A stretch of 64,000 nucleotides of DNA from Rutidosis leptorrhynchoides (Eukaryota; Streptophyta; Magnoliopsida; Asterales; Asteraceae). The position numbers and the translations under genes are program-made. This document shows positions 24,841 through 36,479 of the stretch, piece after piece (positions within the stretch are counted from its first letter, which is position 1; each line of letters opens with the position of its first letter). The notes beneath the pieces were generated by a model. The model made no database searches and was not told the DNA's origin. It saw nothing but the letters and a program-made list of their open reading frames with translations. The stretch spans positions 342,245,501 to 342,309,500 of the forward strand of contig NC_092338.1 of the NCBI RefSeq assembly GCF_046630445.1, given 5' to 3'.

Positions 24841-27459
24841 TTTCTATTATTATTAACATGTCCCAAATATATATAACTTGTTTCTATATGTTATCCATTT
24901 TCTTAGTCCATGAGTTAAATAAAGAAGCCCATATTATTAAGCCTGCCGATCTTCTAATTGATTAGCCTGATCCAAACTGCTTAATAAGCCCAAATACTAT
25001 TAACTCAAAACACCTCAGCCCACTAGCAAACCTTAAGGGTTTCGTTTATAATTTTCTTTTTTTACATCCGATCATAACATCATCAATCCAAAATCATACT
25101 CATCATATATTATGTATCATCATGCTCTCATCATATTATTAATATCAACACACCATACGTATTCAGCATCATCTTCAACATAAAGATGTCATGATTGTAT
25201 TCCAAAAAATAACGCGTATATAAACATTGGATCTTGTCAATTCATGGGGTCGGTTACTTTGCCAATTGTTTAAGATATCTTTACTATATTAATGATCACA
25301 CAAGTATCCCATTATCAAAAAGGTTTGCAAGTGGTATTACTTTGTAACTTTCGGCCCAAAAGTAAAAGGCACTAGCATTTATAAACGATCAAAGATAGGC
25401 AGATTTTAGCAATAACAAAAAGAAAAGAAGAGTTTCTAGTTTCGGGGTTTTAATATCACGCGGCAACAATACATCCAATATCATTATATTTTCAGCAATA
25501 GTCGACTGGGACAGAAAAAAAATGAATAAAGGATTCATGTAGCAGCAGAAACATGAATTAAGATGATGATCAACGGTGTTTGGCAGTAGTAGTAGTTTGG
25601 TTTGATAATATATTTGAAACAGAAAAATATTGAGTTGCAGTTTTGATAATCATTATCGTCGTTGCTTTAACAGAATGAAGATAGAACAGAAGATAGAAAG
25701 GGAGCAATAGTTTCATCGGCTTAGAAGCAGAAAACAAAAGATTAGTTTGGGTGACTGTTATGATTTTAAAAATGTTGACGTGTTTATGTATGATGTTCAA
25801 ACAAGAAGCAAGTAGTATGTACTAGTGAATGAATGGAGTGGTGTATAGATTGTGATTTAATTGTTATAGATTCAAACAGGAACAAAAACGAGATATGGAA
25901 TTGTGGTGATCGAAGGTTGCTTGATGGTGGGAGAAGTTTAATGCAATAAGAATATGTATATGTATATATATAAAGATGAAGATGTGGTCAGGTTACTCAA
26001 CTGTATAGGGCTAAACGGTTTCGATTAAATGAAGGTTCTCGCCGACTAGGGAAACAGAAATTTGAGAGTAGAGTGGTGGTTTTGCAGCAGGATATCGATG
26101 GGTTGAGTGGTGGTGATATTCTTCATCGAGTAGATGTAGATTTGGTTCGGCTAGTAGCAGGTAGGAAAGCAACTTGTAGTATACAAATGGCTCGTAGTAG
26201 CTTATAGTAGTTGTAACAGGTTTGATGGTCTTGCTAAACTAAATAAATAAAAGAGACGAGTAGTAGCATGAAGAGGAGTAACAACCAAGGAATCTAGAGT
26301 GGTGGTTCTTGTGGCGGTTTATGGTGGTTCATCGAAGAAAATAAAAGGTATGTACTTATTTATTATGTATGTGTATGCATATATATAACTTTATAGAGAA
26401 AGAGATTGAGGGTGAGAGTGAATTAGTAGCGAGGGTGTTGATGAATTATGTTCTCTTCGTTCATACTTGGATGTATTGAAATTTGATAGGAGGTAACAAA
26501 CTGGAGACAGAAACAAATTTGATTACAGTGTCGATGGGGATATGAAACTGAATCGCACTCCTTTTAGTTTTCATTGTGACTGAGATCATCTGTTGTTTTG
26601 TGATATTGTCGACAGATTCTTCAATCAGTAAGAAGAAGACAGAAGTACCACAAGAAAGAAAAGTAAAGCAGATACTGATGCATAACAAATTTTGTTTGCA
26701 TTGTAGACTGAATTCGCCATATATCATAATTCAGAGACAAGAATCTCAATTATGAATAAAGGTTTTAAAAGTAGATAGCTAAGTTAAACTGAATTTGTAT
26801 TTGATCAGTTGTCTTATAGCAATGAGATTCGATTCAATTTACTTTTACAGACAGAGAAAGGAATTTGATGTATAACAAATTACAGATAGGAAACAAAATG
26901 GATACTGTTGGATGGTGAACGAATTCAATGTTGTTCATATTAATTATTTTGATTAATTCTTTTAATAATTTAATAAATATAAATGTATTAAGGATTATAA
27001 GACTCTCAGTATTAAAAGTACTAATATTAATAACACGTGTAATGGTAATTGTTAATAATATTGTTAAGAATGATATTAATAATAATAGTAATGATAAAAA
27101 TTTCAAAATTATATTAATAGTAATAATTATGTTAATAACTAAAATCATATTCATAATAATAATAGTAAAAACAATATTAATAATAAATGATAATTAATAT
27201 ATATCTTAATAATTATAACAATAATATTAGTAATATTAATACTAGCATAACAATTTAAATATATCAAATTTTATATCTAGATTATGTTAAATTAATAATA
27301 TTCATAATACTGATTTTAACATTGATATTTATTTTAATGATAATAATGAAAGTACTAATAACAATATTAATATAATATAATATAATATAATATAATAACT
27401 ATATTTTAACTCGTAATTTCATATATTAATATTTCAATTTTAATTATGTAATATTATAT

Positions 27460-27592
<133 letters not shown>

Positions 27593-27827
27593 AATATTTA
27601 CTATTTATACATTTTAATATAATAATAACTGTGAATAGAAATTATACATACATATTTATACACACACGTATTTATTTACAATTAATTGTTCGTGAATCGT
27701 CAAAACTGGTCGAGGTTAAATGAATAGTTCAAAAATTTTGAGACTCAACATTACAGACTTTGCTTATCGTGTCAGAATCATATAGAGATCAAGTTTAAAT
27801 TTGGTCAGAAATTTCCGGGTCGTCACA

Positions 27828-28258
27828 TGTATGATGTTTATGAGAAATGGAAATGAAAATCTTGTGGTCTATTAAAATTATGGAAATGATTGATTATGAT
27901 AAACCAGTGAACTCACCAACCTTTTAGTTGACACTTTTAAGCATGTTTATTCTCAGGTATGAAAGAAATCTTCCGCTGTGCATTTGCTCATTTTAGAGAT
28001 ATTACTTGGAGTCATTTATGGCATATTTCAAAAGACGTTGCATTCGAGTCGTTGAGTTCAACAAGATTATTATTAAGTCATTTATAGTTTGGATATATTA
28101 TGAAATGGTATGCATGTCTGTCAACTTTCGATGTAATGAAAGTTTGTCTTTTAAAAACGAATGCAATGTTTGTAAAATGTATCATATAGAGGTCAAATAC
28201 CTCGCAATGAAATCAATTATTATGAAACATTTATAATAGATATGAACGGTGCATTTCA
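27828..28258 (+). mobile_element. 3' end of a forward-strand LTR (element F)
   Basis: Plus-strand LTR tail with CTTGTGGTCTATTA, ACTCACCAACCTTTT, TTTATTCTCAGG and the end GCATTTCA, as at the ends of LTRs B and H. The rest of this LTR is displaced by element E. No primer site follows, so it is a 3' or solo LTR. It marks the right edge of the left transposon nest. Confidence 0.75.
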
Positions 28259-28329
28259 CGAAACGTCAGACTCACTCGCTTGATTTATTAAGATGTATAG
28301 ATTTATAATATTTGACCCCAAAATTGACT

Positions 28330-28614
28330 TATACTACCAGAGTGGCGGATACAGAAACTTTTTTTACCGGGGAAAAAAAATATTTAAAAACGTAGCAAAC
28401 TTTTTGGCAATATGGATGATTTTGGGTAAAATATGAAGGTTTTTGCAAAATACTGAGACTTTTGGGGGCAAAATAGGAAAACTTTTGGACAAAAAAAAAA
28501 AAATTCCATTGGGAGCAACATCAAAAAATCCAAAATTTTTGCACTAAAAATTTCGATTCCATTGGAGGCGGGTGCCCCCGCTTGTGCCTTACTACTCCCG
28601 CCGCAGTATACTAC
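28330..28614. mobile_element. hAT-type MITE (269 bp) with 8-bp target duplication
   Basis: The element occupies 28338-28606, flanked by perfect direct repeats TATACTAC at 28330-28337 and 28607-28614. Its ends are CAGAGTGGCGGA and, inverted, CTGCGGCGGGAG, decayed terminal inverted repeats of the CAG-N-GGCGG kind. An 8-bp duplication with CAG-type ends is characteristic of the hAT superfamily. The interior is A/T-run-rich with no ORF, so it would depend on a transposase made elsewhere. Confidence 0.8.
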
Positions 28615-30272
28615 TATCCCTAACGGTTAGTGAGTTAGTGAGTGTAATTATGATTTAGAGTCGTCTTTAAGACGGTCAAATTTGAAAAAGAGCTTGCTTG
28701 ATGATTTAGCAATCAAGATGGGGTTTTAATAATTTAGATTGTTGGTTAATGTATTTTTAAATGATCAAAACATATATTTGTTAATTCATATAAGCTAGTT
28801 AGTATGTAATAATTTGAAAGATGTAGTTGGTTGTGATTTGAGATAACATAGTATTCGGATCATTATAGAGACACGCTTAGATTTATACATATATTGATGT
28901 AAACACTAGATAACTATCAGTTTAGCACGCTTCATATCATTAGGAATTAGGTTATCTTGATTTTGACTAGATGAGCTACACTCAATTGCCGACACTTTTC
29001 CAGATAGGATCAAAATGGCCCATCTTTGGGGCATGGCATACCTCAGGCGCTCGAATAAGGTAGCATAGCGTTTTTTAGGAATCAATATTATCCAACCGTC
29101 CATAACATCATTTATTACTATAAGCAAGTGATCAGTTTTAATAACGTAGACTTCTCTTTTTCAAACACTTGTATAGTTGTATATCCCTATATTATTATTT
29201 TAGTTAACATAGGATCAGTGCATTTCATATACAGAACATGTAACTTATCTTTAACTAATAAATACATTTGTCAAATCATATATGACAATTATTAATATAT
29301 TTAAAAATATTATATTATATTGTCTCATTATGAGTGTTTATTATTGGATTCTTATTTTTTTAACTTTAAATTTTAAATATTTTATTAGTGTTATATTATA
29401 TTTGATAAAAATATAAATTTATTGATTTTTAAATGTATTTTTATTAATATAACTTTTATTTTTATCGAGTATTATATAACAAAAATAAATATAGATAATA
29501 TAGATAATTTTTTTTTTTTTTTTTTAAAGAAGAATTTTAAAAGTTAATAGCGGGCAATAATAATGAGAGCAAATAAGCATAACTCTAATGTTTGAGAAAC
29601 AATATGCTTTTTTAACATAAATACTTAAAGTGATTGTCCACATGAAAAGAAAAATTTAGAACGTCACATGTAGATAAAATTCTACCTAGTGAGTAGTGGT
29701 GTTCCATGATACCATTATTAAATTTTTTTTTTAAACTACCTTTTAATTTAAATTGTATAAAACATAATTAAATTTATGTATAAAACCCCATATAACTTTA
29801 GTGATTAATGATTATGGTTTTTAGAGGTAACAATTACTAAATATAATTAACTCACTTTAAAATTTCATTGAATTTTGATTCTGTAATCGACACTGTCCAA
29901 AAGTTATGGTACAAACTCAATGAACTATGTCTACACCTACAATCTTGTTAATAAACGGGTGTTTTGAATGATTGCTTTTAGGAGTTTATGTAAGAATTTA
30001 TATAAGTTTAAATTTATTTTTATATAAACTTCATCTTCTAAGGTTGTAACGTTGTTTGGTAGACTAAAATTTACGAGTTTACAAAAAAAATGAAAGTGTT
30101 AGAAATAGAAGCAAGTTAAAATAGGTTATAAAAATAAGTTAGCAGTTTAGAAAATGAGAAATTACATAATTATCTCTTATATAATAATATTACTCTGTAT
30201 GTGTTAATACATCATTTTACGTAAATTTACTTGTTTAAGCTCCAACTCAAGCTGGTTTTAGCCGGACACTTA
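28615..30272. other. Intergenic host DNA, no gene seen
   Basis: AT-rich sequence with a T13-type run near 29510 and no supported coding region. A 73-codon open frame on the minus strand (28906-29127) has mixed composition but no recognised domain. Confidence 0.6.
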
Positions 30273-30575
30273 GGTGTTGTTTGTTTTTTTATGATGTTTT
30301 TATCTGAAGATCTGCGGACCATGGCTGTAAAGAATATGTGGTCTAAAGGTATGTATGATGAATACTGAAGACTGTTCGTTTTTATGTTTGCAAAATAACC
30401 TAATTCTAGCTGCAGCACTTAGAAGCACATTTATAAGCCTGCGAGATTGCAGACAGAATAAGAGATTATTTTATCTCATGTCTTAGGAAAAACAAACAGT
30501 CTGCGGTAAAAACGTCTGCAAGCGCACAGACATAAGATATCATAAGATCTGCAGTCTGAAAAATAAACGATAATT
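30273..30575. mobile_element. Candidate MITE upstream of RPL21
   Basis: The left edge GTTGTTTGTTTTTTTATG...ATCTGCGGA and the right edge CTGCAGTCTGAAAAATAAACGAT are imperfect inverted repeats. The interior contains several CTGCAGA/TCTGCGG-like words and no ORF. Boundaries and target duplication are not clear. It lies about 300 bp from the RPL21 start and could add promoter sequence. Confidence 0.45.
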
Positions 30576-30783
30576 TATAAACTTAAGCATCTGATTTTAG
30601 CTATAAGCCTCTAACACCAACTCTAGTTCCAACTACAACTAATTCTACCCAACATACCAAAAACTATGAAATTTAATTGGGCATATAACCACTATAGTTT
30701 TAGTGGAGAATAGAAATGAAAGCGAAGACCGACTAATCCAGCTTAAATCAAATTAGCCCAATCTTTTTCAAAAAAATCAAACT

Positions 30784-30864
30784 GGCCCAATACAAAAAGG
30801 CCCAAACAATCAAAAACCCTAATTAAGTTACAGCCCCCTTTATATCACATTAAATCTAGGGTTT
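30784..30864 (+). promoter_or_regulatory. RPL21 promoter: site II and telo-box elements
   Basis: GGCCCA occurs at 30784-30789 and 30799-30804 (site II, TGGGCC inverted), AAACCCTAA (telo box) at 30814-30822, and the reverse-oriented CTAGGGTTT at 30856-30864. Site II plus telo box is the classic arrangement before plant ribosomal-protein genes, linking expression to growing, dividing cells (TCP-type factors are the known site II binders). The start codon is at 30896. Confidence 0.8.
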
Positions 30865-30895
30865 CAAAATTGTTTACACAAAATACACACTCAAA

Positions 30896-31826
30896 ATGCC
30901 GGCCGGACATGGATTGAGATCAAGGACCAGAGATCTGTTCGCGAGAGGATTCAGGAAGAAAGGTACGATTCATCTATCAACATACCTTAGAACGTATCAC
31001 GTTGGTGATTATGTTGATGTTAAGGTGAATGGAGCTATTCATAAAGGCATGCCTCATAAGTTCTACCATGGACGTACTGGTCAGGTCTGGAACGTTACTA
31101 AACGCGCAATCGGTGTTGAAATGAACAAGCAGGTCAATTTATTTATTAATTTCTTTTTCATTTTATGTTTATAGATAATAATAGATTATGGATATAGATG
31201 TATGCTTTGTGTATATTTGTTGCCAAATTGGATAAGTAGATAGTGATTTGTACCATTGGGGTAGGGTTTTGTGCATTTTAATGTATTCACTAAGAATAAG
31301 AATATTTGCTCTGTGTGAATGGAAGTTTAATCTGGCCTTAATTTTTACTATGAATTATTATAGCTATGGATAATAAAATGAGCTGGATCGGTCAAAATAG
31401 ACACTGTTTGATGTTTGACCAGTTAGAGGTCTTAAAACCCTAATAAGCAATTATTTATAACTAGTTCAAGGCTGTTATTTTCTTAATTGTTGTTGTATAG
31501 TTAAGTTGCTACATCATTATTTGTTGTATCTTTATGGAAGTCAAACCATTATGTATTTTTATTTGCAGGTTGGCAACAGAATTATTAAGAAACGAATCCA
31601 TGTGCGTATTGAGCATGTCATGCCATCCAGGTGTACTGAAGAATTCAAGCAGAGGGTTAAGAGAAACAACCAACTAAAAGCCGAAGCCAAGGCTAAGGGT
31701 GAGATTATCAGCACAAAGAGGCAACCTTTGGGACCCAAACCAGGGTTTATGGTCGAAGGTACTACTCTAGAGACCGTTACACCCATTCCATACGATGTGG
31801 TTAACGATCTCAAAGGTGGATATTAA
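30896..31826 (+). CDS. RPL21: 60S ribosomal protein L21 (eL21), two exons
   Basis: Exon 1 is 30896-31132 (79 codons, [19 protein letters not shown]...), the intron 31133-31568 (GT...TTTGCAG), and exon 2 31569-31826 (85 codons, [17 protein letters not shown]...DLKGGY). The spliced protein is 164 residues, the usual plant eL21 length, and every part follows the family: basic N-terminus, [28 protein letters not shown] across the splice junction, and [12 protein letters not shown]. It is a structural protein of the large cytosolic subunit. The intron breaks the frame cleanly at a codon boundary. This is the best-preserved gene in the window, with no defect, and it lies between two transposon nests. 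Confidence is very high. Confidence 0.97.
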
Positions 31827-33066
31827 CTTAAGCTTGTCGTGGTTATGTTCAATTTTGTTTTACTACATTTGGAAAGAAGCACTGCTGATTTGTTGACGTT
31901 TATTATCTATATTTTTAGACTTGTTATAACTTGCTCTAGATATATTTAAGTTAAGCATTGGAGTTACAGTTGATGAGTGCATTTTTTCATCATAAGCTTA
32001 GTGTGTTATCCAAGTTTCTTTAACTGTGAAGCGGTCCTAGTTTGCATTTCTCATTGAAACCTAAACACCCGCTAAAAATAGAATTGTTTTGTTGAATAAG
32101 ATTTCCACTTGATAAACCTAATTGTAAACGCAAACATACGTAATATGCTGACTCAACAACATATACGAGTAACATATAGGTGTTTAAAAACTAAAAGTGC
32201 TTTGTAGTGACATAATGTAGATCGGTGGATGAAGGAAGAAAGTTGTTAGTTTACTACTAATAGTAATAATGATATTAGTATTGGTAATAGTATAATGGTA
32301 TTAGTATTAGTATTAGTATTATTTCATTACGTGGTTAAGGTTCCTCGATCTCAAATGATTTGAGAACCGATTTTTTTCTGAGTTTTCTATATAGAAAGAG
32401 TAATTACTAAACAGAACAATATTTTTTGTTTTTGTTTTTTTTTGTCATCGAAAGAAGTACTTTCCCATTTCAAAGACAAAAAGACATCATCTTTCTTAGT
32501 TGTATCACCTTTCTGAGGTCTAAAGAGAGAAGTTAAGTGGATCAAGTGACACTTATTATAATCGAATTTGGTTTGCCTTTATCTTTGAAATTGTGTTGTC
32601 AATCGTATTGTTATTGTAAAAATAGCTAATAATTACCTAAATTATATTTCAGTTTAACCGTATACATCTAATAAAATTAATACTTATTTTCTCCGGATGA
32701 CCTAAATAGAAATACGTTATCAGTTATTTAATTGTTGAAAAAATCAAGCATAGACGTGAAGTTAAACTATGAAAAATTTGGTACGATGTCAATAATTCAA
32801 TTTATGAGTAATGAGGTTTTTCATGTACAGATTAATCCATGACCGTTTTCCAAACTCCTCCTTGACTACCACAAGATTTGAACTTCCAGACTCTAACCAC
32901 TAAACTCTTTGTGATGGTATGAATTAAGTATTTGTATTGTTTACTAACTATTGATATATAAAAGAAAGTCAACAACTATTCATTCCTCTATCAACTTCAC
33001 AATACTTTTTCACATATTCTTATAATTCATTAATTCACCAACTCTTGGCAATTCTGTAACACATGC
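31827..33066. other. Intergenic region between RPL21 and the CASP gene
   Basis: It holds the presumed RPL21 3' UTR, a short TAGTAT-type repeat near 32275-32320, and a weak tRNA-like stretch on the minus strand (32872-32905: TTCAAATC and TTTAGTGGTTAG words too close together for a true tRNA). No coding region is supported. Confidence 0.55.
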
Positions 33067-33074
33067 TATATAAA
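33067..33074 (+). promoter_or_regulatory. TATA box of the CASP gene
   Basis: TATATAAA lies 65 bp before the ATG at 33139, with a pyrimidine-rich leader (ACTTTCATTCCATCTTCATC) between: a typical plant core promoter and short 5' UTR. Confidence 0.7.
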
Positions 33075-33138
33075 CTACAATTGCTACTACTTTCATTCCA
33101 TCTTCATCTCTATATTTCACATCCCTCAAATTTCATCT

Positions 33139-34651
33139 ATGGAAAATAAAATGGAAGGCGATTCAACTGCAATTAATATCACCGAGACACCAAAGGAAAG
33201 AAAAGGAAAAGCGCCGCTTTTGGCAGCTCCACCAGGTGGTTCAAGCAGCCGCAAATCACTACCACCAGTGGTTCACCCAACACCAAAAGGTAGTTACAAA
33301 AGAGGTTTTAGCCGTGTTTGATGTCGTACTGAGGTTAGCAGGTGTGGCTACTGCTTTAGGAGCGGCTATAGCCATGGGTTCAACCGATCAAACTCTACCT
33401 TTTTTCACTCAGTTTTTTCAGTTCAAAGCTAGTTACGACGATTTGCCTGCTTTTACGTAAGTCAACTCATATACCTACACTAACGTATAAAGGCTTTTTA
33501 TGTTTTAACCTTTCTTTTTCATTCTTTAGAGTATTTTTATATTTATATTTATTTATATTATATTTGTATTTATTTATTTATTTATTTATTTATATTTATT
33601 TATATTTATATTTATATTTATATTTATATTTATATTTATTTATATTTATATTTATAATTTATATTTATATTTATATTTATATTTATATTTATATTTATAT
33701 TTATATTTATATTTATATTTATATTTATATTTATATTTATAATTTATAATAATACTGTGACTGGTTTGACTGAACAGGTTTTTCGTGATTGCAAATGCTA
33801 TAACTGCAAGTTACCTCGTTCTATCGATTCCTATCTCCATCGTTTGCATTATACGCCCATACGCTAACAAGCCTAGAGTCATCCTCATCTTCTTTGACAC
33901 AGTAAAATTACTCATTTATTAATATATAATAGTACAACAGATCAATCTTGTCTACACATTTTTTTAGCATATTGACACCTTTTATTTATATGTAAAAGTA
34001 GAACTTGAATTGAGCGATGTGTAAATAAATTGCAAAAATTATTACAAAACTTGTCCACATTTTTCTACATGAACTTTTTCACATTCTACTAAATAATTAT
34101 TATTTCTACATATTAGGCGTTTTATTCTTTTACACTAATAAGTAAATGTTCTGTTTTGGAACCAAAGGGTTATTGGTCTGACAGTATCGAGATGCCCCTT
34201 TAACCTTGTGGTCATGCGTTCATGTGTCCCGTGGTGGACATTATTTATATATTAGTCTTAAAAATCGTGTTGGATGTGTGGGTTTGCCTTTAAACAAAAA
34301 ATCCTTTAAACAAAAAATGTTTTGTTTTTGTAGTTATTTTTACTTATAAGCTTGAACTCTCTTTAACAAGCTTATACATAATTTAACTACCAAGAAATAG
34401 TTGCATACTTGATTGTATCTTGTTAACTCTTATTTTGATCTCAGGTAATGATTGCTCTGACAACGGCAGCAGCCGGTGGGGCTGCATCGATAGTTTACTT
34501 GGCTCATAACGGAAATCAGGACGCGAACTGGCCTGCAATTTGCCAACAGTTCAACGATTTCTGCCAGAAAACAAGTGGCGACGTGGTGGCTTCTTTTCTC
34601 TCGGTGGTTGTTCTCATGGTTTTAGTCGCGTTATCTTCTTTTTCTCTCTAA
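33139..34651 (+). pseudogene. Casparian strip membrane protein (CASP), three exons, apparent frameshift
   Basis: CASPs are four-helix plasma-membrane scaffolds that guide lignin deposition in the root endodermis. Exon 1 33139-33456, exon 2 33778-33901 (GTAAGT donor and ACAG acceptor) and exon 3 34445-34651 give about 215 residues. Seen: a Lys/Pro-rich cytosolic N-terminus, TM1 ([17 protein letters not shown]), the first extracellular loop with TLPFFTQFF (the CASP signature), TM2 ([17 protein letters not shown]), TM3 ([20 protein letters not shown]), a second loop with two Cys ([11 protein letters not shown]), and TM4 ([17 protein letters not shown]). The frame breaks in exon 1 at a TTTT run (33306-33309): three T would keep KRG-LAVFD in phase, four T end the protein after 60 codons. 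All later exons and splice sites are intact, so this is either a very recent null or a base-calling error. Confidence 0.85.
33538..33742. repeat. (TTTATA)n microsatellite in CASP intron 1
   Basis: About 200 bp of TATATT/TTTATT hexanucleotide-type repeats fill most of the 321-bp first intron. The tract ends about 35 bp before the acceptor and gives it an AU-rich context. Length is likely to vary between individuals. Confidence 0.93.
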
Positions 34652-34937
34652 AACTTTTGAAATTGTAGCTGAAATGAAATGATGATTATTTTTCATTTTG
34701 TTGAGTCCAGAGATTGTTTATGTAACTATTGAGTTGTTAAAAGGTGTTGCTTTGGATTGACGGTATATATTGTTAATGGAACTATTTACTTAGGCATACT
34801 ACATTGTAAGCATTAGCGGATTCAAGATTAATCGGGGAAAAATGAATAACAAAAATATGTAAAACATATCAAAATGTTAATAAAGTTGTCCATCTACATT
34901 AATAAACCCAATAAGAGTTGGAAGCAACTGACTATAT
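34652..34937. other. 3' flank of the CASP gene
   Basis: Presumed 3' UTR and the last unique host DNA before element G. No ORF. A short TTAGCGGATTCAAG word near 34814 resembles hAT ends but has no partner. Confidence 0.5.
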
Positions 34938-35227
34938 GTTATGAACTTGTCAAAAGTGATGACTGCCAATTATCATAAGAATCCAAAGTTGTAATTATAT
35001 GTACTATAAATTTGTACCATATGATATTACATAAGATATACTTCTGATATATATTTTCATATGTACTCTCTTTCTCTCTATCTTCTAATAATTATCAATA
35101 GTCCACAGTCAAGAACCAGACCATTAAGAAGGTAGTTATAAACACCAAATTTATAACACGTTATCAGCACGAAGTGCTCCATATAATCAAGGTTTATCTA
35201 AGCAAGCACAAGTCACTAATCAAGAAA

Positions 35228-36300
35228 ATGTCAAACTTATCAAAGCTTGAGTTTGATGCCCTAGACGTATCGGGAACAAACTACACATCATGGGTCATGG
35301 ATGTATAAATAAATCTTGGATCATTGGGTATTCTAGAAACTTTAAAAAAAAAACAATACTTGTTCTGATCAAGATAAATTAAAATCAATTGCTTTTATTC
35401 GCAAACATATTGATATCACCTTAAAACATATGTATCTCACTATCAAAGATCCACATGTTTTATGGGAAAGTATCAAGAGTAGATTCGATAATCAAAATGA
35501 AATATTACTCCCAGCTGCGAGGAAAGAATGGAGAAATCTAAGGTTCCAAGACTTTAAAAAAAGTAAGTGAATACAGCTCGGCCATGTTCAAGATCCGTTC
35601 AAAGCTTTAATTCTGTGGTCAAGAAATAAATGATGCTGATATGATGGAGAAAACTTTCTCCACAATGCATTATGCAAACATTACTATACAAGAAAATTTA
35701 AAATTGCAGAATTATAAAACTTTTTCCAAACTTCAAACTTATCTCTTAGTTGCAGAAGTGAATAAAGAATTACTGATGAAGAATCAAGAGTCTCGTCCTA
35801 CGGGTGCGCTAGCATCCCCTGAAGCTAATGCCATTAACAATAATAATAATAAAAAAAGAAATGCACCTGGACGAGGACGTGGGCGAGGTCGTGGTCATAT
35901 TGGCCAAAACCATCATCATGAAAATTACCATAACAATAATAAAAATCATAACTATGTTCGAAATCACCCTTATGGTAATGGTCGTGGTGGTGGTCGTGGT
36001 CGTAATGGTTACAGTGGTCGTGGTCGTGGACAAAGAAATAATAATCCACAAAATTATAAATTTCAACCACCATACAATCCCACAAATCAAAATGTTGAAG
36101 GAAGCTATTCAAAGAATATAGAAGATTCTTGTTATCGATGTGGTAAAATTGACCATTGGTCTAAAAACTGTCGAACAAATCAATATTCTGTTAATCAATA
36201 TCAGGAATCCCTAAAAAAAAGGAAAAGAGGCAAACCTTGTGGATGACCTTGATACAAAAATCACTGAGCCAACAAGTGACTACTTTAATGAATAAATTTT
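35228..36300 (+). pseudogene. gag of Copia element G
   Basis: Starts MSNLSKLEFDALDVSG, a typical plant Copia gag opening (UBN2-type), but stops after 26 codons at a TAA. A longer open part, 35641-36246, carries a Gly/Arg-rich RGRGRGRG segment, His/Asn-rich low complexity and the zinc knuckle CYRCGKIDHWSKNC (CX2CX4HX4C). A frameshift in the A-rich run near 36215 and a stop near 36293 end it. Confidence 0.8.
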
Positions 36301-36479
36301 CTATTTTATGTCCATATCAAATAAATGGATGTAGATTTACGATCTATACCATATCTACTTTACTATATGTTTCCTTATTATGTATTTTCGTTTATAACAT
36401 ATTTTTGAATGTAATATATTGATGAATTATGTACTCATTATTTGTTTCTCATATTTTGAAGTTCATGATGTACACTACT

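Noticed and set aside
28906-29127. 73-codon open frame on the minus strand in host intergenic DNA
   Set aside because: No recognised domain, no promoter or splice context; length is within chance for this composition.
32872-32905. Possible tRNA gene or SINE on the minus strand (TTTAGTGGTTAG and TTCAAATC words)
   Set aside because: A- and B-like words are only about 5 nt apart, no cloverleaf or tail; probably a decayed SINE fragment at most.
35809-36121. His/Thr/Val-rich frames overlapping Copia gag
   Set aside because: Shadows of the Gly/Arg/His-rich gag sequence in other frames.
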